NCBI RefSeq assembly: GCF_902859725.1
Contig: NZ_CADIJP010000001.1
Location: 186,001-250,000 of the forward strand
Length of the DNA stretch: 64,000 nt
Direction of reading: 5' to 3'
Source: Achromobacter mucicolens
GTDB lineage: Bacteria > Pseudomonadota > Gammaproteobacteria > Burkholderiales > Burkholderiaceae_B
In this document: one piece after another, positions 48,937-57,284 of the stretch
Numbering within the stretch: the stretch's first letter is position 1
Layout of the letters: every line of letters starts with the position of its first letter
Notes under the pieces: model-generated
The model's input: only the letters and a program-made list of their open reading frames with translations
Told to the model about the DNA's origin: nothing
Databases searched by the model: none
Program-made: the position numbers and the translations under genes

Positions 48937-50121
48937 TCAGAACCCTTCGCGCGGCACGTGCACGCGGCCTTCCATCAGCACCCGCGCGCTGCGGCTCATG
49001 ATGGCCTTGGTCACTTTCCATTCGCCATCGACCAACTGCGCCTGCGCGCCGACACGCAGCGTGCCCGACGGGTGGCCGAAGCAGACGTTGTCGCGCTCGC
49101 CGCCGCCAGCCGCCAGGTTCACCAGCGTGCCGGGCACTGCGGCCGCGGTGGCGATCGCGACGGACGCGGTGCCCATCATCGCGTGGTGCAGCTTGCCCAT
49201 CGACAGGGCGCGCACCAGCACGTCGATGTCGCCGGTGCCGATCTTCTTGCCGCTGGAGGACACGTATTCCTTCGGGGAGGCAACAAAGGCAACCTTGGGC
49301 GTGTGCTGGCGGCTGGCCGCCTCGGCGATGTCCTTGATGAGTCCCATGCGAACGGCGCCGTGCGCGCGGATGGTCTCGAAGCGGGCCAGCGCGGCGGCAT
49401 CGCCGTTGATGGCGTCCTGCAGTTCCGTGCCGCTGTAGCCCAGCGCGTCGGCTTCCAGGAAGATCGTGGGAATGCCGGAGTTGATCATCGTGGCCTTGAA
49501 CGTGCCCACGCCCGGGACTTCCAGGTTGTCCACCAGGTTGCCGGTGGGGAACATGGAGCCGCCGTCGCCTTCTTCGGCCGGGTCCATGAATTCCAGGCGC
49601 ACTTCGGCGGCCGGGAAGGTCACGCCGTCCAGTTCGAAGTCGCCGGTCTCCTGCACCGCGCCGCCGGTGATGGGCACGTGCGCGACGATGGTCTTCTGGA
49701 TGTTGGCCTGCCAGATGCGCACGATGGCAATGCCGTCCTGCGGGATGCGGGCGGCGTCGACCAGGCCGTTGGTGATGGCAAAGGGCCCGACCGCGGCGGA
49801 CAGGTTGCCGCAGTTGCCGCTCCAGTCCACGAAGGGCTGGTCGATGGAGACTTGGCCGAACAGGTAGTCCACGTCATGGCCGGGGCGCGTGCTTTTGGCG
49901 ACGATGACGGTCTTGCTGGTGCTGGAGGTGGCCGCGCCCATGCCGTCGATCTGCTTGCCGTAGGGGTCGGGGCTGCCGATCACGCGCAGCAGCAGCGCGT
50001 CGCGCGCCGCGCCCGGCACGCGGGCCGATTCGGGCAGGTCGTCCAGCTTGAAGAACACGCCTTTGCTGGTGCCGCCGCGCATGTAGGTGGCGGCGATCTT
50101 GGTTTGGGGAGCATGTGACAT
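48937..50121 (-). CDS. prpF: PrpF-family isomerase, AcnD accessory protein
   Basis: A 394-residue PrpF protein. The N-terminal AATYMRGGTSKGVFFKLDDLP is characteristic of the family, as are VDWSGNCGNLSAAVGPFAI and FGHPSGTLRVGA. PrpF isomerises the trans to cis form of methylaconitate so that AcnD products can enter the 2-methylcitrate cycle. It is 69 bases downstream of acnD, the normal pairing. Diaminopimelate-epimerase-fold relatives isomerise other tricarboxylates, so the true substrate could differ, especially as prpB and prpC are absent here. Confidence 0.93.
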   Translation of the reverse strand: MSHAPQTKIAATYMRGGTSKGVFFKLDDLPESARVPGAARDALLLRVIGSPDPYGKQIDGMGAATSSTSKTVIVAKSTRPGHDVDYLFGQVSIDQPFVDWSGNCGNLSAAVGPFAITNGLVDAARIPQDGIAIVRIWQANIQKTIVAHVPITGGAVQETGDFELDGVTFPAAEVRLEFMDPAEEGDGGSMFPTGNLVDNLEVPGVGTFKATMINSGIPTIFLEADALGYSGTELQDAINGDAAALARFETIRAHGAVRMGLIKDIAEAASRQHTPKVAFVASPKEYVSSSGKKIGTGDIDVLVRALSMGKLHHAMMGTASVAIATAAAVPGTLVNLAAGGGERDNVCFGHPSGTLRVGAQAQLVDGEWKVTKAIMSRSARVLMEGRVHVPREGF

Positions 50122-50190
50122 GAAACGATCCTGAAATATCGGAGTAGGGCGGCGGGCGCTGCAACCGCCCGCCGGTCTTTACAGCGCGGG

Positions 50191-52809
50191 TCAGGCCAGC
50201 TTGCCGGCGTCCGACGCGGAAGCGGCTTCCAGGAAATCCTGGGCAAAGCGCTGCAGCACGCCGCCGGCTTCGTAGATGGACACTTCCTCGGCGGTGTCCA
50301 GCCGGCAGGTCACGGGCACCTGTTCGGTGCTGCCGTTGCGGCGGTGGATGACCAGCGTCAGGTCAGCGCGCGGCTTGCGCTCGCCAATGACGTCGTAGCT
50401 TTCGGTGCCGTCCAGCGCCAGCGTCTTGCGGTTCACGCCCGGCTTGAACTCCAGCGGCAGCACGCCCATGCCGATGAGGTTGGTGCGGTGGATGCGCTCG
50501 AAGCCTTCGGCCACGATGGCTTCCACGCCGGCCAGGCGCACGCCCTTGGCGGCCCAGTCGCGCGAAGAACCTTGGCCGTAGTCAGCGCCGGCCACGATGA
50601 TGAGCGGCTGCTTGCGGTCCATGTAGGTCTCGATGGCTTCCCACATGCGCATGACCTTGCCTTCCGGCTCGACGCGCGCCAGCGAGCCTTGCTTCACGGT
50701 GCCGTCGGCGTTCTTCACCATTTCGTTGAAGAGCTTCGGGTTGGCGAAGGTGGCGCGCTGCGCGGTCAGGTGGTCGCCGCGGTGCGTGGCGTACGAGTTG
50801 AAGTCCTCTTCGGGCAGACCCATCTTGTGCAGATATTCGCCCGCGGCGCTGTCCATCAGGATGGCGTTGGACGGCGACAGGTGGTCGGTGGTGATGTTGT
50901 CGCCCAGCACAGCCAGCGGCAGCATGCCGCGCAGCGTGCGTTCGCCGGCCAGCGCGCCTTCCCAGTACGGCGGACGGCGGATGTACGTGCTTTGCGGGCG
51001 CCAGTCGTACAGCGGGCTGACGGCGGTCTGGCGGTCGTCCTTGATGCCGAACATTGGGGCGTAGACCTTGCGGAACTGCTCGGGCTTGACCGCCGACTTG
51101 ACCATTGCGTCGATCTCCTCGTCGCTGGGCCAGATGTCCTTCAGACGGATCTCGCGGCCATCGGCGGTCACGCCCAGCACGTCGCGTTCGATGTCAAAAC
51201 GAATGGTGCCGGCAATCGCATAGGCCACGACCAGCGGCGGCGAGGCCAGGAAGGCCTGCTTGGCGTACGGGTGGATGCGGCCATCGAAGTTGCGGTTGCC
51301 GGACAGGACAGCGGTGGCATAGAGGTCGCGGTCGATGATTTCCTGCTGGATCTTCGGGTCCAGCGCGCCGGACATGCCGTTGCACGTGGTACAGGCAAAC
51401 GCCACGACGCCAAAGCCCAGTCGTTCCAGTTCGTGCGTGAGGCCGGCCTCTTCCAGATAAAGCTGCACGGCCTTGGAACCGGGCGCCAGCGAGCTCTTGA
51501 CCCAGGGCTTGCGCACGAGGCCCGCGCGGTTGGCGTTGCGCGCCAGGAGGCCCGCGGCGATCACGTTGCGCGGGTTGCTGGTGTTGGTGCAGCTGGTGAT
51601 GGCGGCGATGATGACGGCGCCGTCGGGCATCAGGCCGGGCTGGTTCTCGACCACGCCGGCAATGCCGCGTTCGGCCAGGTCGGACACCGGCAGGCGGCGA
51701 TGCGGGTTGGACGGGCCGGCCAGCGTGCGCACGACGGTGGACAGGTCAAAGCGCAGCACGCGCTCGTACTGCGCGGTCTTCAGGCTGTCGGACCACAGGC
51801 CGGCGGTCTTGGCGTAGTTTTCCACCAGCGCAATCTGCTCGTCTTCGCGGCCGGTCAGGCGCAGGTAATCGATGGTCTGCTGGTCGATGGAGAACATCGC
51901 CGCGGTGGCGCCGTATTCAGGCGCCATGTTCGAGATGGTGGCGCGGTCGCCCAGCGTCAGGCTGGAGGCGCCTTCGCCGTAGAACTCCAGGTACGCGCCC
52001 ACCACCTTTTCCTTGCGCAGGAATTCGGTCAGCGTCAGCACGATGTCGGTGGCGGTGATGCCGGGCTGCGCGCGGCCGGAGAGTTCGACGCCGACGATGT
52101 CGGGCAGGCGCATCCACGACGCGCGGCCCAGCATGACGTTTTCGGCTTCCAGGCCGCCCACGCCGATGGCGATGACGCCCAGTGCATCCACGTGCGGCGT
52201 GTGGCTGTCGGTGCCGACCAGCGTGTCGGGGAAGGCCACGCCGTCCTGCGTGTAGATGACGGGCGACATCCGCTCCAGATTGATCTGGTGCATGATGCCG
52301 TTGCCTGGCGGCACGACCTCGATGTTTTCGAAGGCCTGCTTGGTCCAGTCGATGAAATGGAAGCGGTCTTCGTTGCGGCGGTCTTCCACCGCGCGGTTCT
52401 TGGCAAAGGCGTCCGGGTCGTTGCCGTCGTATTCCACGGCCAGCGAGTGGTCGACGATCAGCTGCACCGGCACCACGGGATTGACCTTGGCCGGGTCGCC
52501 GCCCTTGTCGGCAATGGCGTCGCGCAGGCCCGCCAGGTCCACTAGCGCGGTCTGGCCCAGGATGTCATGACAGACCACGCGCGCCGGAAACCACGGAAAG
52601 TCCAGATCGCGGCGGCGTTCGATCAGCTGCTTGAGCGCGTCGGTCAGCAGCGCGGGATCGCAGCGGCGCACCAGGTTTTCGGCCAGGACGCGGGACGTGT
52701 AGGGCAGGCCGTCATATGCGCCGGGGGCAATGGCCTCCACGGCCGCGCGGGCGTCGAAGTAGTCCAGGCGGGTGCCGGGCAGGTTCTTGCGGTACGACTT
52801 GTTCATCAT
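50191..52809 (-). CDS. acnD: Aconitase family Fe-S dehydratase AcnD (2-methylcitrate dehydratase)
   Basis: An 872-residue monomeric aconitase. Iron-sulfur cysteines are visible in ITSCTNTSNP and the pair in ACTTCNGMSG. The substrate-binding VGTDSHTPHVDALGV and the swivel-domain GADYGQGSSRDWAAKG blocks are complete. Close pairing with prpF identifies the AcnD branch, which dehydrates 2-methylcitrate in propionate catabolism. Start ATG at 52809 overlaps the GntR stop (ATGATG), with GAGG as ribosome site; ATG at 52806 is equally possible. It is regulated with the GntR gene upstream. Confidence 0.93.
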   Translation of the reverse strand: MMNKSYRKNLPGTRLDYFDARAAVEAIAPGAYDGLPYTSRVLAENLVRRCDPALLTDALKQLIERRRDLDFPWFPARVVCHDILGQTALVDLAGLRDAIADKGGDPAKVNPVVPVQLIVDHSLAVEYDGNDPDAFAKNRAVEDRRNEDRFHFIDWTKQAFENIEVVPPGNGIMHQINLERMSPVIYTQDGVAFPDTLVGTDSHTPHVDALGVIAIGVGGLEAENVMLGRASWMRLPDIVGVELSGRAQPGITATDIVLTLTEFLRKEKVVGAYLEFYGEGASSLTLGDRATISNMAPEYGATAAMFSIDQQTIDYLRLTGREDEQIALVENYAKTAGLWSDSLKTAQYERVLRFDLSTVVRTLAGPSNPHRRLPVSDLAERGIAGVVENQPGLMPDGAVIIAAITSCTNTSNPRNVIAAGLLARNANRAGLVRKPWVKSSLAPGSKAVQLYLEEAGLTHELERLGFGVVAFACTTCNGMSGALDPKIQQEIIDRDLYATAVLSGNRNFDGRIHPYAKQAFLASPPLVVAYAIAGTIRFDIERDVLGVTADGREIRLKDIWPSDEEIDAMVKSAVKPEQFRKVYAPMFGIKDDRQTAVSPLYDWRPQSTYIRRPPYWEGALAGERTLRGMLPLAVLGDNITTDHLSPSNAILMDSAAGEYLHKMGLPEEDFNSYATHRGDHLTAQRATFANPKLFNEMVKNADGTVKQGSLARVEPEGKVMRMWEAIETYMDRKQPLIIVAGADYGQGSSRDWAAKGVRLAGVEAIVAEGFERIHRTNLIGMGVLPLEFKPGVNRKTLALDGTESYDVIGERKPRADLTLVIHRRNGSTEQVPVTCRLDTAEEVSIYEAGGVLQRFAQDFLEAASASDAGKLA

Positions 52810-53540
52810 GCCTCCGTGCGCTGTTGGGTGCTTTGCGCGATCTGTTGTTCGATGTTGATGCGGGATGCGCGGATGTGCCGGCGCATCAGGAGTTCGGCCA
52901 GCTCGCCATCGCCGTCGGCGATGGCGTCCAGAATGCGGTGATGCTCGGCGTAGGCCTGCCGCGGGCGATTGGGCGTCGTCGAATACTGGATGCGGTACAT
53001 GCGCGCCAATTGATAAAGCTCGTCGCACAGCATGCGAAACAGCATCTGGTTGCCGCTGCCCTTGACGATGCGGTAGTGGAAATCGTAATCCCCTTCCTGC
53101 TGGTAATAGCCCAGGCCGGCCTGGAAGGCTTCGTCGCGTTCGTGCGCTTCCAGCACGCCGCGCAGCTCGTCGATTTCCGACGGCGGCATGCGTTCGGCGG
53201 CCAGGCGGCAGGCGGTGCCTTCCAGCGATTCACGGATTTCGTAGAGTTCGATCAGTTCCTGGATCGACAGGGACACGACGCGCGCGCCTGCGTGCGGCAC
53301 TCGCACCAGGAGCTTCTGGCCTTCCAGCCGGTGCAGGGCCTCGCGCAGCGGGCCGCGGCTGACGCCGTGGATGCGCGCCAGCTCGGGCTCGGAAATTTTG
53401 CTGCCCGGGGCGATCTCGCCCTTGACGATGGCGGACTGGATCTTGCGGAAGATGTGGTCCGACAGGGTTTCGCCGATGGGTTCGCCAACGGGGGCGCCAT
53501 CGGTCGCCTGCGCGCCCGGCAAGGTGAGCACTTTGCTCAT
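52806..53540 (-). CDS. GntR-family (FCD) regulator of the acnD-prpF operon
   Basis: A 244-residue FCD-type GntR protein. DNA-binding block: IFRKIQSAIVKGEIAPGSKISEPELARIHGVSRGPLREALHRL. The all-helical effector domain has metal-type residues in DYDFHYRIVKGSGN and AEHHRILDAI. It is the first gene of the operon and overlaps acnD by four bases. Two copies of a TTGWCAA element in inverted order lie in its promoter, so autoregulation is likely. A tricarboxylate such as 2-methylcitrate is the likely effector, by analogy with GntR regulators of prp operons in betaproteobacteria. Confidence 0.93.
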   Translation of the reverse strand: MSKVLTLPGAQATDGAPVGEPIGETLSDHIFRKIQSAIVKGEIAPGSKISEPELARIHGVSRGPLREALHRLEGQKLLVRVPHAGARVVSLSIQELIELYEIRESLEGTACRLAAERMPPSEIDELRGVLEAHERDEAFQAGLGYYQQEGDYDFHYRIVKGSGNQMLFRMLCDELYQLARMYRIQYSTTPNRPRQAYAEHHRILDAIADGDGELAELLMRRHIRASRINIEQQIAQSTQQRTEA

Positions 53541-53542
53541 GG

Positions 53543-53613
53543 TGTTGACAATTCGTTCCGTTAAAGGGGGTATTTTCGGAATAAAGCGCGATTGGTGCGC
53601 TGAATTGTCAACA
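53543..53613. promoter_or_regulatory. Pair of 12-bp inverted repeats, probable GntR operators
   Basis: TGTTGACAATTC (53543-53554) and GAATTGTCAACA (53602-53613) are perfect reverse complements 47 bases apart. Each contains its own small dyad TTG-N-CAA. They lie immediately before the GntR start. Two operators at this distance could allow looping or dimer-of-dimer binding. Binding by the adjacent GntR protein is inferred. Confidence 0.62.
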
Positions 53614-53725
53614 ATTTACTCCCGGCAAGGGCGCGGGTGCAAGCGGCCCCCGGTCCCGGAGGCGGGCGCCGGACAGGGCGCAGGCCCGGTCGGTTCAGGG
53701 CCGCCTGCGCAGGCGGGCCATCACC

Positions 53726-54697
53726 TTAGAGGTCGACCCGCACCTTGCCCGCCTTCACCAATCCGGCCACGTCCCGGATCTCCGCCAGCAGCGCGTCCTG
53801 CAGTTGCGCCGGCGTGCCGCCGGTGGGCTCGAATCCCTGCTCGGCCAGCTTGGTGTGGACGGATTCGGTTTTCAGGGCGCGGTTGATGCCCTGGTTCAGC
53901 GCCGCGATGGTGGCTTCGGGCGTGCCCGCCGCGCAGTAGGTTCCGAACTGGATCTGCGCCGAAAACCCCGCAAAGCCGCTTTCGGCAACGGTGGGGATAT
54001 CCGGATATTTCGGCAGGCGCTGTGGGCTTGTCACGGCCAGCACCCGCAGGCGGCCGCTCTTCAGATACGGTTCGACCGCGGCCACCGTGGCCACGACGAC
54101 CTGGATCTGGCCGCCCAGCAGGTCGGTCATCATCGGGCCGGTGCCGCGATACGGGACGTGCAGCATCTCGATGCCGCAGGCGGCTTGCAGCAGTTCGGTG
54201 GCCAGGTGCTGGGGCGTGGCGTTGCCGGGCGTGCCAAAGGTCAGCCCCTTGGGCTCGCGCCGCGCCTGCGCGACCAGTTCGGCCAGCGTCTTGGCGGGCA
54301 GGTCGCTATTGACCGCCACCATGTAGGGCGAGCGCGCAATGGGGCAGACGGGGGCCAACTGCTTGAGCACGTCTTCGGGCGGGCGGGCGTAGTAGCGCAC
54401 CGACGGCACCAGGCCGGCAAACAGCAGCATGCTGCCGTCTTTCGCGCCATTGGCCGTGTAGTCCGCGCCCAGCATGCCGCTGGCGCCGGGTTTGTTTTCC
54501 ACGACCACGGGGCGATCCAGCGCGCCTTCCAGCGAGGCGGCGATGACGCGGCCCAGCACGTCGGTGCCGCCGCCCGGCGGGAACGGCACGATCACGCGCA
54601 GGGGCGCTTCGCGCGCGGCGGCCAGCCGAGGGGCGGCGGCGCCCAGCGGGGCCAGCGACAGTGCCGCCAGGGTCTTGATGAGGGTTCTGCGGTCCAT
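53726..54697 (-). CDS. Tripartite tricarboxylate (Bug/TctC-family) periplasmic receptor
   Basis: A 323-residue Bug receptor. A twin-arginine-like signal (DRRTLIKTLAALSLAPLGAAAPRLA) precedes LRVIVPFPPGGGTD. VVENKPGASGMLG, NGAKDGSMLLFAG and LHVPYRGTGPMMTDLLGGQ are family landmarks. It lies 103 bases after the alpha/beta hydrolase and 185 bases before the start of the GntR gene, all leftward. It may belong to the AA_synth-hydrolase unit upstream. The ligand is unknown. Confidence 0.93.
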   Translation of the reverse strand: MDRRTLIKTLAALSLAPLGAAAPRLAAAREAPLRVIVPFPPGGGTDVLGRVIAASLEGALDRPVVVENKPGASGMLGADYTANGAKDGSMLLFAGLVPSVRYYARPPEDVLKQLAPVCPIARSPYMVAVNSDLPAKTLAELVAQARREPKGLTFGTPGNATPQHLATELLQAACGIEMLHVPYRGTGPMMTDLLGGQIQVVVATVAAVEPYLKSGRLRVLAVTSPQRLPKYPDIPTVAESGFAGFSAQIQFGTYCAAGTPEATIAALNQGINRALKTESVHTKLAEQGFEPTGGTPAQLQDALLAEIRDVAGLVKAGKVRVDL

Positions 54698-54800
54698 GTG
54701 TCTTGTCTCCGTCCCCGCGTCGTGGCGGGGTTGTCGCGCATCGTCTCTGTCGGCGGACGATGTCAGGGTTCGGGGGAAATCAGAGTGGCGATTGCGTCGG

Positions 54801-55625
54801 CTAGGCCTTTGCGGCATGCGCCTGCGTCGAGGGCGACTGCGCGGGATGGGCCACTGCCGGATGCGCCGACACGAAGCTGCGAAGCGCGGCGGCCACCGTG
54901 CCCGGTTCCTCCACCGGCAGCATATGACGCTGGCCGGGGGCGACGCGGGCGCAGGCGCGGGGCAGGGCGCGCGCCAGGTCTCGCGTCATGCGCGGGTTGG
55001 AGCCGACGTCATGCTCGCCGGTCATGACCAGCACGGGGCAGGCAATGTCCGGCGCGGCCTGCGCCAGCAGCGGGTCGCCCAACGCGAACAGCGCGTACGC
55101 GGACAGAAAGCTCTGGCGGTCGTTGCCGAGCAGGCGCTGTTCAATCTGCGCGACGCGCGCGGGGTGCGCGGCTTGAAAGGCCGGCGTGAACCAACGCGTC
55201 AGCGACACCTTGGCGGCAGCTTCGGGGTCTTGCGTGGCCGCGGCATCCAGCCGGGCGCGCACGGCGACGGCTTCTTCGTCCGTGCGCCGGAACACCGTGT
55301 TCAGCAGCACCAGCCGGCTGACGCGTTCGGGGCGCGCCGCCGCGTAGGCGCCCGCGATCAGGCCGCCCATGGAATAGCCCAGCACGGTCGCGTGTTGCCA
55401 GCCCGCGCGGTCCAGTTCGGCATCCAGTTGCGCGATGAAGTCGTGGATGTCCGCCGGGCCGCGCAGCGCGCGCGCGGCGCCGTGGCCCAGCAGGTCATAA
55501 CGCAGCACGTCGAAGTCCGGCTCAAGCAGGGGAGCCAGGTCGTCCCACAGCGTGTGGTCCAGGCCGACGCCGTGCAAGAGGACCAGCGGTTCGCCGCGGC
55601 CGGTGCGCCGCCGTTGCATGGTCAT
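54801..55625 (-). CDS. Alpha/beta-hydrolase, 3-oxoadipate enol-lactonase-like
   Basis: A 274-residue alpha/beta hydrolase. Oxyanion region: LVLLHGVGLDHTLWDDLAPLL. The nucleophile serine is in VLGYSMGGLIAGAYAA, the acid in VMTGEHDVGSNP and the histidine in PGQRHMLPVEEP. Organisation resembles PcaD-like lactonases and esterases. The ATG overlaps the stop of the AA_synth-like gene by four bases, so both are made together. The alanine-rich C-terminus beyond residue 255 is probably disordered. The substrate is unknown. Confidence 0.9.
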   Translation of the reverse strand: MTMQRRRTGRGEPLVLLHGVGLDHTLWDDLAPLLEPDFDVLRYDLLGHGAARALRGPADIHDFIAQLDAELDRAGWQHATVLGYSMGGLIAGAYAAARPERVSRLVLLNTVFRRTDEEAVAVRARLDAAATQDPEAAAKVSLTRWFTPAFQAAHPARVAQIEQRLLGNDRQSFLSAYALFALGDPLLAQAAPDIACPVLVMTGEHDVGSNPRMTRDLARALPRACARVAPGQRHMLPVEEPGTVAAALRSFVSAHPAVAHPAQSPSTQAHAAKA

Positions 55626-56224
55626 TTTGCGCGCGCCTCCTGTGCTTCCTGCTCCAGTTCCTTCATGTCTGAATAGCGGTTGCCGATGCGGTGATGCGGA
55701 CGGCCCGAGGTGGCCGCGCCCAGCGCGATCACGATCTCGTCGGGCGCCGGCGCGTCGTTGATGGTGGTCTGCACCGTCAGGTAGTGCGAGCGCAGGCCTT
55801 CGTCCAGCTTGTGCATCAGCGGCACGGAGATCACGCAGCCCGGTCCGCCGCGCATGTTGGTGAAGCTGAGATAGCTGGTGCCGCCCACCGCGTTGCGGTA
55901 GAAGTTGCCGAACCGCAGCGTGTGGATCAGCGCGGACGCATGTTCGACTTCGCCCGCGGTGCCGACCACGGCGGCCTTGCCGTAGGCCTCGATGTTGTCC
56001 GCCGAACCGGCCTGGCGCAGGATCTCGCCGACCAGCAGTTCGCCCAGCGGCGGCGCGGCTTCGAGGATGCCGGGCCGCAGGTCTTCCTGAAACGGCAGGC
56101 CGGCCCACGGATTGCGGATCACGGCGGCGGCCACGATCATCACCAGCGGGCGCTCGGCCGCTCGGCCGCCTTCAATCAGGGTTTTCTCGACGTAACTGAC
56201 TACCTTGCGCACTTGCAGCGACAT
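55622..56224 (-). CDS. Amino acid synthesis (AA_synth/DUF1185) family protein
   Basis: A 200-residue protein of the DUF1185/AA_synth family, represented by Bordetella BB2672. Characteristic blocks are VRKVVSYVEKTLIEGG, VMIVAAAVIRNPWAG and a late SGRPHHRIGNRYSD. The structure is known for BB2672 but the reaction is not established; annotation as amino acid synthesis is only by name. It is the first gene of a leftward unit with the alpha/beta hydrolase and is divergent from LysR at 56347, which probably regulates both. Confidence 0.88.
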   Translation of the reverse strand: MSLQVRKVVSYVEKTLIEGGRAAERPLVMIVAAAVIRNPWAGLPFQEDLRPGILEAAPPLGELLVGEILRQAGSADNIEAYGKAAVVGTAGEVEHASALIHTLRFGNFYRNAVGGTSYLSFTNMRGGPGCVISVPLMHKLDEGLRSHYLTVQTTINDAPAPDEIVIALGAATSGRPHHRIGNRYSDMKELEQEAQEARAK

Positions 56225-56290
56225 GCACTTGCTCCGAAATCGTGGGGATGAATGACGAACCCATTGTTCGACGCTGCGTGCGATTTTGAC

Positions 56291-56330
56291 AATCCAAATT
56301 AACGTGAGCTAATTTCAGAAAATCCGAATT
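56291..56330. repeat. AATCCRAATT direct repeats 30 bp apart plus an AAATTA/TAATTT dyad
   Basis: AATCCAAATT (56291) and AATCCGAATT (56321) differ at one base and are exactly 30 bases apart, three helical turns. Between them AAATTA and TAATTT form a dyad with an 8-base gap (56296-56315). This lies in the divergent AA_synth/LysR promoter and fits LysR tetramer binding. Confidence 0.55.
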
Positions 56331-56346
56331 CACGGCGGCTTTCCCC

Positions 56347-57255
56347 ATGCCTACTTCCCTGAAGATCCAGCACCTGCGCCAGTTCCTGCTGGCCGCCGAT
56401 CACGGCAGTTTTCGCGTCGCCGCGCAGGGCACGTTCCGGTCGCAGGCGGCGGTGTCGGCCGCCATGCAGGACCTGGAGCAACAACTGGGCGCGCCGCTCT
56501 TCGAACCCGGCAAGCGCGCCCAGCTGACCGCGTTGGGCCAGGCGGTGGCGCCGCTGTTTCGCGAGCTGCTGGCCACGCATGACCGGGTGCTGGATGCGGC
56601 GCGGCAGTTCGGCACGGGCAGTCAGGGGCCGGTGGCGATGGCCGTCATGCCGTCGCTGGCCGACGAATGGCTGCCGCGGCTGCTCGCCCGCTTTGCGCAC
56701 ACCCATCCTGACGTGCGGATCCGCGCGTTGGACGAAACCTCGCCCGAAGTGCACCGGCTGGTGCTGGCAGGCGAGGTTCAGGTGGGCGTGGCCGGGCAGG
56801 CCCCGCGCACGGACGAGGTGGCGTTCACGCCCGTGGCGCGCGACGCCTTCGGGCTGGTCTGCAAGAAGAGCCACCCGCTGGCCCGGCGGCGCGGCCCGGT
56901 GTCCTGGGCGGCGCTGGCCGATGAACGGCTGATCGGCAACGCCACCTTTGAAACGCTGAAGAACCGTCAATTGGGCAGCGGCATCGACGACCCGGCGATC
57001 GTGGTGTCCAACCGCGCCTCGCTATTAGCCAGCGTGGTGGGCGGCCTGGGTGTGACGGTGTTGCCGGTGCTGGCGCGGCCCGCGGCCGGCAGCGGGCTGG
57101 CGTTTGTGCCGCTGGCCGAACCCGTGGTCGAACGCATCGTCGGCGTGCTGACGCGCAAGGACGAGACGCTGCTGCCGTCGGTGGCCGCCATGCACGCGCT
57201 GGCGCTGCGGTCGCTGGCGCAGTTCACGCGGCGCAAGGGTGCGGTGCTGGTGTAG
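56347..57255 (+). CDS. LysR-family transcriptional regulator
   Basis: A 302-residue LysR protein. The N-terminus LKIQHLRQFLLAADHGSFRVAAQ leads into FRSQAAVSAAMQDLEQQLGAPLFE, followed by an intact effector domain (GLVCKKSHPLARR). It is divergent from the AA_synth-hydrolase unit, with repeats between them that suit LysR binding. It converges with another LysR gene at 57285. Effector unknown. Confidence 0.93.
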   Translation: MPTSLKIQHLRQFLLAADHGSFRVAAQGTFRSQAAVSAAMQDLEQQLGAPLFEPGKRAQLTALGQAVAPLFRELLATHDRVLDAARQFGTGSQGPVAMAVMPSLADEWLPRLLARFAHTHPDVRIRALDETSPEVHRLVLAGEVQVGVAGQAPRTDEVAFTPVARDAFGLVCKKSHPLARRRGPVSWAALADERLIGNATFETLKNRQLGSGIDDPAIVVSNRASLLASVVGGLGVTVLPVLARPAAGSGLAFVPLAEPVVERIVGVLTRKDETLLPSVAAMHALALRSLAQFTRRKGAVLV

Positions 57256-57284
57256 GGCCGGGCAGCCTGCGGCGCCGGCTGGCG

